64,000 bases of DNA, from the NCBI RefSeq assembly GCF_001761365.1, contig NZ_CP017477.1:1200501-1264500 (forward strand), given 5' to 3'. The position numbers were made by a program, and so were the translations under genes. The stretch is from Polaribacter vadi (GTDB taxonomy: Bacteria; Bacteroidota; Bacteroidia; Flavobacteriales; Flavobacteriaceae). Within the stretch, counting starts at the first letter, position 1. Each line of letters begins with the position of its first letter. The notes below the pieces were generated by a model. It saw only the letters and a program-made list of their open reading frames with translations, did no database searches and was not told the DNA's origin. Positions 53,703-61,109 of the stretch are shown here, one piece after another.

Positions 53703-54650
53703 TTATACCAAAGCACCTAAATAACGCTCAGCATCTAAAGCAGCCATACAACCTGTACCTGCAGCTGTTACAGCTTGTCTATACTCTTTATCTTGAATAT
53801 CTCCAGCAGCAAAAACACCTGGTAAATTTGTTTTTGTAGTTTTTCCTTTGGTAATTAAATACCCAACTTCATCCATATCTAAAACACCTTTAAATAAATC
53901 TGAATTTGGTTTATGCCCAATTGCTATAAAAACCCCAGTTACTGCAATATCGTGCTTTTCATTTGTTTGATTGTTGATTGCTCTAACACCTTCTACAACA
54001 TTAGTTCCTAAAACTTCATCAATTTCTGTGTTATATAAAACTTCGATATTCTTAGTTTTATTTACTCTATGTTGCATCGCTTTTGATGCTTTCATATAAT
54101 CTTTACGGACTAAAATTGTAACTTTTCTACAAATATTAGCCAAATAAGTTGCTTCTTCTGCAGCAGTATCTCCTGCTCCAACTACAACAACATCTTGTCC
54201 TTTATAGAAAAAGCCATCGCAAGTTGCACATGCAGAAACACCTCCACCAATTAAACGTTGCTCACTTTCAATTCCTAAATATTTTGCAGTTGCACCAGTA
54301 GAAATAATAATAGTTTCTGCTTCAATATGTTTTTCTTCATCAACAACTACTTTATGAATTCCGCCAACTTTATCACTTAAATCTACACTTGTAACCATGC
54401 CAAAACGAACTTCTGTACCAAAACGTTCTGCTTGGTATTTAAGATCTTCCATCATTGCAGTTCCATCAGTTCCATCTTTATAACCAGGAAAATTATCAAC
54501 CTCTGTAGTGGTTGTTAATTGACCTCCCATTTGCATTCCTGTATACATTATTGGTTTCATATCTGCTCTTGCTGCATAAATTGCTGCTGAATAACCTGCA
54601 GGCCCTGAACCTATAATTAAACATTTTATTTTCTCTATATTTTCTGACAT
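53703..54650 (-). CDS. trxB: Thioredoxin-disulfide reductase
   Basis: A 315-residue flavoenzyme passing electrons from NADPH to thioredoxin. The FAD motif IIGSGPAGYSAAIYAAR is at residues 12-28, the redox-active CATC at Cys141/Cys144 (SACATCDGFF), NADPH motif VVVGAGDTAAEEATYLA and the C-terminal GVFAAGDIQDKEYRQAVTAAGTG. Length and order are typical. It probably reduces the thioredoxin family protein at 32353 among others. A TAGATTTG promoter lies at 54672 on the minus strand. Confidence 0.96.
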   Translation of the reverse strand: MSENIEKIKCLIIGSGPAGYSAAIYAARADMKPIMYTGMQMGGQLTTTTEVDNFPGYKDGTDGTAMMEDLKYQAERFGTEVRFGMVTSVDLSDKVGGIHKVVVDEEKHIEAETIIISTGATAKYLGIESEQRLIGGGVSACATCDGFFYKGQDVVVVGAGDTAAEEATYLANICRKVTILVRKDYMKASKAMQHRVNKTKNIEVLYNTEIDEVLGTNVVEGVRAINNQTNEKHDIAVTGVFIAIGHKPNSDLFKGVLDMDEVGYLITKGKTTKTNLPGVFAAGDIQDKEYRQAVTAAGTGCMAALDAERYLGALV

Positions 54651-54671
54651 ATTATTCTTAAAATTGATTCA

Positions 54672-54679
54672 CAAATCTA
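54672..54679 (-). promoter_or_regulatory. Consensus -7 promoter element of trxB
   Basis: TAGATTTG on the minus strand, perfect TAnnTTTG, 21 bp before the ATG at 54650. Confidence 0.6.
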
Positions 54680-54762
54680 ATTTTTTAGATTTATTTATGC
54701 TACTTTTTGGTATGTAAAATTACAATATATTTATAATAAAAATTGATGGAAAATATAAAAAC

Positions 54763-55191
54763 CTACTTTTTAGAGACAGCTTTTACTTCTTCAATTGTAA
54801 TCATTTTCGAGTTTTTATTTCCCCAAGAATTGGTAATATAGTTCATTACATCTGCCACTTCATCATCTAATAAGCCCAATCTAGACATCATATTTTTGTA
54901 CGTAATTCCATTTACAACAATCTTTCCCTTCAAACCGTATTTTATGGCACTTATGCTAGCTTCTCTCTTCTCCATTAAATAATCAGATTTTGCCAAAGGT
55001 GGATAAACCTTAGGTAGCCCTTCTCCATTTGCCATATGACATGAAATACACATATCTGTATAAACTTCCTTCCCTCTTTTAATACTTTCTGTAAATTTAG
55101 AGTCCTGATTTATTTCAGTATAACTATCTTCTTTTTTTGTAAACGAAAACATTAGTAAACCTAAAAATACGATTGATATAATTTTTTTCAT
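54763..55191 (-). CDS. c-type cytochrome
   Basis: A 142-residue mono-heme cytochrome c. Signal region KKIISIVFLGLLMFSF, then the heme site CISCH at 48-52 (MCISCHMANGEGLPKVYPPLAKSDYL). A distal Met ligand probably lies in NMMSRLGLLDDEVADVMNYI. It is periplasmic, attached by Ccm-type maturation. It follows the PQQ-type dehydrogenase gene with a 1-bp gap on the same strand, and is the obvious electron acceptor for that enzyme. Confidence 0.9.
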   Translation of the reverse strand: MKKIISIVFLGLLMFSFTKKEDSYTEINQDSKFTESIKRGKEVYTDMCISCHMANGEGLPKVYPPLAKSDYLMEKREASISAIKYGLKGKIVVNGITYKNMMSRLGLLDDEVADVMNYITNSWGNKNSKMITIEEVKAVSKK

Positions 55192-55192
55192 A

Positions 55193-56290
55193 TTATTTTA
55201 AAATAATTTTAACAATTCCTAAGCCTTCAATTCCTACATACATAAATCCATCATTTCCTTGCTCAATTGAACGAACTCTACCTAAACCTTCTAATATTTT
55301 TTCTTCTTTGATAACTTTTCCGTTTTCTAAAGTACAGTTAACAATATATTCGAATTTCAAAGAGCCTACTAACAAATTTCCTTTCCAATTTGGATATTTA
55401 TCAGAGTTTATAAAAGCCATTCCACTTGGTGCAATAGATGGCGTCCAATAATGCAAAGGCTGTTCCATACCTTCTTTTTCTGTAATTTCCGTAAATTTTG
55501 TTCCTGAATAGTTTACACCATAACTAATTACTGGCCAACCATAATTTTTCCCTTTTTGAACAATATTAATTTCATCCCCTCCTTTTGGTCCATGTTCATG
55601 ACTCCAAATTTCATTGGTAAAAGGATTTATTTCCATTCCTTGAGGATTTCTATGTCCATAACTAAAAATAGCTTTCTTAGCATTGTCAACATCTACAAAA
55701 GGATTATCATTTGGAATGGTTCCATCATCATTTAAACGATAAATTTTACCACAATCTCTTGTAATATCTTGTGGGTTTTCGTCCCTATTTCCTCGATCTC
55801 CAATACTAAAATAAACGTGATTCTCCTTATCAAAAACAATTCTAGAACCAAAATGTTGCCCTTTTCTACTATTAGGTGCTGCTTTATACAAAACTTTCTG
55901 ATTCGTTAATTGATTATTTTCAAATTTAGCACTCATTAAAGTAGTGTTGGCGCCACTTCCTTCTCCTTCAGAAGATGCATATGTAAAATAAATTAAGTTA
56001 TTTTCTTTAAAATTAGGATGTTTCTCAATATCTAACAATCCTCCTTGACCTCGAAGAGTAACTTCTGGCATTCCAGAAACAATTGTCTTTTTTCCGTCTT
56101 TAAAATGTATTAACTCACCTTCTTTTTCTGTAATTAAAATAGAATTATCTGGCAAAAAAGTAAATCCCCAAGGAATATTTAAATCTTTGACAACAACTTC
56201 AAAACTAACAGTATTTTGAGTATTATTTTGAGATTTTATTTTACAAGAAAACATTAAAATCAACATTAAAAAAAGTAATAATTTATTCAT
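55193..56290 (-). CDS. PQQ-dependent sugar dehydrogenase-like lipoprotein
   Basis: A 365-residue soluble glucose/sorbosone-dehydrogenase fold protein, with a signal and lipobox Cys16 (MLILMFSC). The six-bladed propeller is visible in NIPWGFTFLPDNSILITEKEGELIHF, GQGGLLDIEKHPNF, FGSRIVFDKENHVYFSIGDRGNRDENPQD, SYGHRNPQGMEINP and WSHEHGPKGGDEINI, the last carrying active-site His residues. PQQ is the family cofactor; whether PQQ is made by this organism is not shown here. The sugar substrate is unknown. It likely transfers electrons to the cytochrome c encoded 1 bp downstream. Confidence 0.88.
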   Translation of the reverse strand: MNKLLLFLMLILMFSCKIKSQNNTQNTVSFEVVVKDLNIPWGFTFLPDNSILITEKEGELIHFKDGKKTIVSGMPEVTLRGQGGLLDIEKHPNFKENNLIYFTYASSEGEGSGANTTLMSAKFENNQLTNQKVLYKAAPNSRKGQHFGSRIVFDKENHVYFSIGDRGNRDENPQDITRDCGKIYRLNDDGTIPNDNPFVDVDNAKKAIFSYGHRNPQGMEINPFTNEIWSHEHGPKGGDEINIVQKGKNYGWPVISYGVNYSGTKFTEITEKEGMEQPLHYWTPSIAPSGMAFINSDKYPNWKGNLLVGSLKFEYIVNCTLENGKVIKEEKILEGLGRVRSIEQGNDGFMYVGIEGLGIVKIILK

Positions 56291-56345
56291 CGAATTAAGA
56301 ATTTAAAAAATAGATTAAAAATTTATAAATATACAAAAATTACTA

Positions 56346-56353
56346 TATATTTG
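56346..56353 (+). promoter_or_regulatory. Consensus -7 promoter element of the tRNA-Pro gene
   Basis: TATATTTG is a perfect TAnnTTTG match. The transcript start is near 56360, giving about 70 nt of leader before the mature tRNA. The leader contains the partial tRNA copy. Confidence 0.55.
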
Positions 56354-56369
56354 CACTCCGAAAATAAAA

Positions 56370-56425
56370 TTTCGGGGTGTAGCCTCTCGACTTCGCTCGA
56401 GATAAACTACACTACAATTTTACAC
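56370..56425. repeat. Partial copy of the tRNA 5' end plus a hairpin element
   Basis: TTTCGGGGTGTAGC occurs at 56370-56383 and again at 56426-56439, the second copy being the 5' end of tRNA-Pro. After the first copy the sequence leaves the tRNA and forms a hairpin TCTCGA (56385-56390) with TCGAGA (56397-56402), from CTCTCGACTTCGCTCGAG, an element I recognise from flavobacterial intergenic DNA. Confidence 0.75.
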
Positions 56426-56428
56426 TTT

Positions 56429-56503
56429 CGGGGTGTAGCGTAGCCCGGTCATCGCGCCTCGTTTGGGACGAGGAGGTCGCAGGTTCGAATCCTGCCACCC
56501 CGA
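56429..56503 (+). tRNA. tRNA-Pro (anticodon UGG)
   Basis: A 75-nt cloverleaf. The acceptor stem CGGGGTG (56429-56435) pairs with CACCCCG (56496-56502), discriminator A at 56503. The anticodon stem CCTCG/CGAGG encloses loop TTTGGGA with anticodon TGG. The T arm is GCAGG TTCGAAT CCTGC. No CCA is encoded. It is the only tRNA I found in the window. A hairpin with a T-rich tail follows at 56528. Confidence 0.95.
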
Positions 56504-56899
56504 CTAAAATTAATACCAATAAAAACTAAAACCTTGTAAATCCTATGATTTATAAGGTTTTGTGGTTTTTAGGATTTTCTAAGAATTGATTGAAGCCTAT
56601 TTAAAGGTAGTTATTGAAATCTGTTCTATAAAAAAAATCTACTTTTCATATAGCTCGTCCTACATTTACAAAAAATGTCTTTAACAAATAAAGTACTAAT
56701 AGAAACATTTTTTTTAAGATGATTCAAGTATTTCCACCAAACTTTATTTATGCGAAACTTATTAAAAGAAAAGTAAGTAAGCATATAAAAACTTTAAAAA
56801 ATATTTTTTTATAAAATAACATATTAAATAAGTAAATATTCATAATATGACCCACAAATAATACTAAATTGACCTACTAATATATTTTTATCTAGTTCT
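56504..56899. other. Gene-free spacer between the tRNA and the HTCS gene
   Basis: Apart from the hairpin at 56528-56561, this 396-bp stretch shows no reading frame or RNA gene that I can support, and no clear -7 box for the HTCS gene. Confidence 0.6.
56528..56561 (+). terminator. Terminator-like hairpin after tRNA-Pro
   Basis: AAAACCTTGTAAATC (56528-56542) pairs with GATTTATAAGGTTTT (56547-56561), with one G-U pair and a 4-nt loop, then GTGGTTTTT. Confidence 0.7.
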
Positions 56900-59800
56900 A
56901 TGTTTAAGTCCATAAACTTTCATATTTTGAAATACAAAAAATTAATATTAATAATACTTATTTTAATAACAAATTTTTATAATTTAATAGCTCAAACGCA
57001 ACCAATATTTCAAAAAATAGATCAATCTCAAGGCCTCTCCAGTTCAAAAATAACAGGAATTGTTAAAGAGAAAGATGGTTTTATCTGGATTAGTACTCAA
57101 AATGGACTAAACAGATATGATGGTAATGCTGTTAAAGTTTATAACAAACAAAATAGTAATATCGAATTTAACGATATTTCAGGCATCTACTTAGACAGTA
57201 AAAATAGAATTTGGCTAACATCTTATGGAAGTGGGCTAAATTTATATGATAAAAAAAATGATGAATTCATCTCTTTTAAAAATTCTTCACAAAATGATTC
57301 TTCAATAATTTCTAACAGAATTAATACTATTATAGAAGATACCAAAGGCCTTTTTTGGATTGGCACAGAAAAAGGGTTGTGCTTATTTGATTATGAATTA
57401 AAAAAGTTTGTGAGCTATGCACATCCGCAGAAAAATCAATTAAATATTACGAGTATTTATCAAGACAAAAAAGGGAATTTATGGCTAGGCACTTTTGCAA
57501 ATGGTTTGTTACTTTTTAATACAAAAGACAAAGAATTTAAAACATTAAACAACGAAACTGAACAAATTACTAGTGCAATTAATGTAATTACAGAATTAAA
57601 TTCTGACGCCATTTTGCTAGGAACTAAAGGTAGTGGTTTATTAATTGTCGATTTAAAAACCAAAAAAGTAACTAACTTTTTTTACAACAATTTAACATTA
57701 AGCAATAAGGTTAAAATTATACGATCTTTAAAAAAAGACAACAAAAATAATTTGTGGATTGGTACAGATGGTTATGGTTTGTTTGAATTACAATATCCAA
57801 ACAGCAAAGAACCTATTGTTAAAAACTACATGTACAACTCACAACTATTATCTTCTTTAGCAGGTAATGCTATATATGTAATTTCCGAAGACGATGATTC
57901 TAATATATGGATTGGTACAGCTTGGAATGGAATAAGTGTTCTAGATAAAAAAAATCAAACAGAGATTATGGTTAGCGACTTTGTTGGTTTAAACCCAAAT
58001 CCAGTTTTATCTATTTTTCAAAATGATACTAAAATATTCCTTGGTTTAGATGGTAATGGCTTAAATGTGTATAATAAAAAGACTAAAAAAATTCAACTTT
58101 ACGATAAAGACAAAATTAAAGCCAAATATATCCAGAAGATAATTCAAACAAAAGACAACAACATCTGGTTAGGTACTTTTGATAATGGTCTTATTAAATT
58201 GAATGAAGAAAGTAAAAAGGTAACCAAATATACCAATCATTTTAACGACAATCAATCATTGAGTTTTGATGATGTAAGAGATATTATAGAAGACGAAAAA
58301 AATAATTTATGGATTGCAACTTGGGGTGGTGGTTTAAATTATTTGGATGTAACGAATGATAAATTTTCAAGGTTTAATTTACCAAATAACAATATTGTAT
58401 CGATCTTAAAAGACAAAAATAAAATTTGGCTTGCATCTTTTGGTGGTGGTTTAAATCTTTTTAATAGTACTACAAAAGATATTAAAACTTTCAGTTATAA
58501 AGAGCTAGACTCAACAACTATAAGTAGCAATAATCTATTTTCTATTTTAAAAGATACTAAAGGATATTTGTGGATAGGAACTTCTGGTGAAGGTGTTAAC
58601 AGAATGAATCTCAAAACAAATAAAGTAGAACGTTTTCAAAATTTCGAGAACATAAAGTATAGAACCATTACCTCTATCATAGAAGATAATGAAAGTAATA
58701 TTTGGTTTGGTACTAAAAAAGGGATTATAAAGTACAGTTATTTCAACAATACTTTTACCACTTTTAATAACTTATCAGGTGATTTTCACATTAATTCTAC
58801 TTTTAAAGATCAAGAAGGGTTTCTTTATTTTGGTGGAATTAATGGAGTTTTAAAGTTCGATCCAAAAACAGTAACAAATACTAATTTACAACCAAAGGTT
58901 AGCATCAGAAATTTTAAAATTTTTAATAAAGAAGCCACTATTGGAGATAAAGGAGTTTTAGATAAAAATATTGTAATGACTAAAGAAATTACCTTAGAGC
59001 ACTTTCAAAATGTTATTACTTTCGAGTTTTCTGCTTTAAAATTTCCAACCGCTAAAAATTGCGAATATGCTATTAAAATGGAAAATTTTGATACAGATTG
59101 GAGAGCTATTGGTAAAGACAGGACTGCTACTTATACTAATTTATCTCCAGGAGATTATATTTTTAAAGTAAAAAGCAAGGAAGTTAGCGCAAATTGGGGA
59201 GACAGTTTTACATCACTCCAAATAACAATTCAAAAACCATATTGGTTAACTTGGTGGGCATTTACGCTATACTTTTTGCTGTTTTTAATTTTTATATATT
59301 TTATAAGAAAATACATTATTGCTTGGGGAAAACTAAAATCTAGCTTAGAGTTAGAAAAATTAACTCATGAAAAAGATAACGAGCTCTATAATGCAAAACA
59401 GCAATTTTTCACTAATATATCGCATGAAATAAGAACACCAGTTACTTTAATATTAAGTTCTATTAATCGATTATTTGATAACGATAAAACTAAAGACAAC
59501 AAGCAAATTAAAGCAGCCTATACTATTAGAAGAAATAGTAATTTACTTTTAAGATTGGTTAACGAGCTTTTAGATGTTAGAAAATTAGAAACAAACGATA
59601 TTGCTTTAAATGTCTCTAAAGGTGAATTTGTTGGTTTCGCAAAAGAAATTTATTTGTCTTTTTCAGACATTGCTTCCGATAGAAATATTAAATATCGTTT
59701 TAAAACAGATGAAAGTACTATTTATTTGTGGTTTGATAATAATCAGTTAGAAAAAGTCATTTTTAATTTATTATCTAATGCTTTTAAATTTACAAATGAT

Positions 59801-60922
59801 AATGGAGAAATAGATTTTAACATAGAAACCAACGATAATGAGGTTATATTTATGGTAAAAGATACAGGAATTGGACTTTCTGTAGATGATAAAGAAAAAA
59901 TTTTTAATAGATTTTATCAAGTAAAATATACTCACACCAAAAATAATAAAGGTTTTGGTCTTGGTTTATCTATAGTTAAAGATATAATTAAACTGCATAA
60001 AGGAAAAATAAGTGTTTCTAGTGAATTTAAAAAAGGAAGTTCTTTTGAAGTAAAGTTATTAAAAGGAAACAATCATTTTAAAGACAGTTTAGAAGTAGAG
60101 GAAAACAATTTATTTGAAGAAAATGCCGTAGAAAAAATTCAAAAGAAAATTTTAGATCGAAAAGATAAAAAAGAAACTATTTTAATTGTTGAAGATCATG
60201 AAGAGATTCAAGAATCTTTAAAAGAACTTCTAGAAAACGAAAACTACGCTGTTATTCAAGCTTTTAATGGTCTAGAAGGATTACGATTAGCAACTACCAC
60301 AACTCCAGATCTCATTATAAGTGATGTTATGATGCCAGAAATGGATGGACTTGAATTATCTAAAAAAATAAAACGCAACAGTACAAAAAGTCATATTCCA
60401 ATTATCATTTTAACTGCGAGAACATCTACCAAAGATAAAATGGAAGGTTATGAAACAGGAGCTGATGAATATATAATAAAACCTTATAATGAGGAGTTTT
60501 TAATAAATAGAATTAAAAACCTTTTAGAGAGTAGAAAATTATTAAAGCAAAAATTTAATAACACTACTCTATTGAATCCAAAAGAAATAACAGTGAACTC
60601 TAAAGATCAAATATTTTTAGAAAAACTATATAAGTCTCTAGAAGAAAACCTACAATCAAATAACCTGAAAGCTCAAATTATTTCTAAAAATTTAAATATG
60701 AGCCATTCTTCTATGTATAAAAAAATAAAGTCTTTAACAGGTCTTACTTATATGGAGTTTATAAGAGATTATAGATTATCAATTGCAAAACAACTCATAG
60801 AAGAAATGGGGTATTCTGTTTCAGATGCATGTTACAAAGTGGGCTATTCAGATAGAAAATACTTTAGCAAGCTATTTAAAAATAAGTTTAAACAAAATCC
60901 TTCTTATTACTTAAAATCTTAA
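56900..60922 (+). CDS. Hybrid two-component system regulator (HTCS)
   Basis: A 1340-residue one-protein signalling system typical of polysaccharide-utilisation loci. An N-terminal signal/anchor ends near NLIAQTQP. Two seven-bladed-type propeller modules of repeated blades (IWISTQNGLNRYDG, FWIGTEKGLCLFD, LWLGTFANGLLLF) cover about 40-690, followed by a Y_Y_Y domain (CEYAIKMENFDTDWRAIGKDRTATYTNLSPGDYIFKVK) and a membrane helix at about 785-805. The histidine kinase has H842 in NISHEIRTP, then an ATPase domain; the receiver domain has Asp1142 in LIISDVMMPEMDG; an AraC-type HTH closes the protein. It presumably senses an oligosaccharide and activates the adjacent SusC gene. Confidence 0.95.
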   Translation: MFKSINFHILKYKKLILIILILITNFYNLIAQTQPIFQKIDQSQGLSSSKITGIVKEKDGFIWISTQNGLNRYDGNAVKVYNKQNSNIEFNDISGIYLDSKNRIWLTSYGSGLNLYDKKNDEFISFKNSSQNDSSIISNRINTIIEDTKGLFWIGTEKGLCLFDYELKKFVSYAHPQKNQLNITSIYQDKKGNLWLGTFANGLLLFNTKDKEFKTLNNETEQITSAINVITELNSDAILLGTKGSGLLIVDLKTKKVTNFFYNNLTLSNKVKIIRSLKKDNKNNLWIGTDGYGLFELQYPNSKEPIVKNYMYNSQLLSSLAGNAIYVISEDDDSNIWIGTAWNGISVLDKKNQTEIMVSDFVGLNPNPVLSIFQNDTKIFLGLDGNGLNVYNKKTKKIQLYDKDKIKAKYIQKIIQTKDNNIWLGTFDNGLIKLNEESKKVTKYTNHFNDNQSLSFDDVRDIIEDEKNNLWIATWGGGLNYLDVTNDKFSRFNLPNNNIVSILKDKNKIWLASFGGGLNLFNSTTKDIKTFSYKELDSTTISSNNLFSILKDTKGYLWIGTSGEGVNRMNLKTNKVERFQNFENIKYRTITSIIEDNESNIWFGTKKGIIKYSYFNNTFTTFNNLSGDFHINSTFKDQEGFLYFGGINGVLKFDPKTVTNTNLQPKVSIRNFKIFNKEATIGDKGVLDKNIVMTKEITLEHFQNVITFEFSALKFPTAKNCEYAIKMENFDTDWRAIGKDRTATYTNLSPGDYIFKVKSKEVSANWGDSFTSLQITIQKPYWLTWWAFTLYFLLFLIFIYFIRKYIIAWGKLKSSLELEKLTHEKDNELYNAKQQFFTNISHEIRTPVTLILSSINRLFDNDKTKDNKQIKAAYTIRRNSNLLLRLVNELLDVRKLETNDIALNVSKGEFVGFAKEIYLSFSDIASDRNIKYRFKTDESTIYLWFDNNQLEKVIFNLLSNAFKFTNDNGEIDFNIETNDNEVIFMVKDTGIGLSVDDKEKIFNRFYQVKYTHTKNNKGFGLGLSIVKDIIKLHKGKISVSSEFKKGSSFEVKLLKGNNHFKDSLEVEENNLFEENAVEKIQKKILDRKDKKETILIVEDHEEIQESLKELLENENYAVIQAFNGLEGLRLATTTTPDLIISDVMMPEMDGLELSKKIKRNSTKSHIPIIILTARTSTKDKMEGYETGADEYIIKPYNEEFLINRIKNLLESRKLLKQKFNNTTLLNPKEITVNSKDQIFLEKLYKSLEENLQSNNLKAQIISKNLNMSHSSMYKKIKSLTGLTYMEFIRDYRLSIAKQLIEEMGYSVSDACYKVGYSDRKYFSKLFKNKFKQNPSYYLKS

Positions 60923-61109
60923 AGAACGAACCATATATCAAATATCTTACCCTAAACATATGCTATTTTAATCTATTTTATGAGTTATTAATACTCATTT
61001 ACTGAAAATGACCCCTGTATAATTTTACGGATTATAATTACTTGCACTAGTAAAGTAAGCTATTTTTTTTACGAAGTAAAAATCTATTAATTTTAAAATT
61101 ATATTAGCA

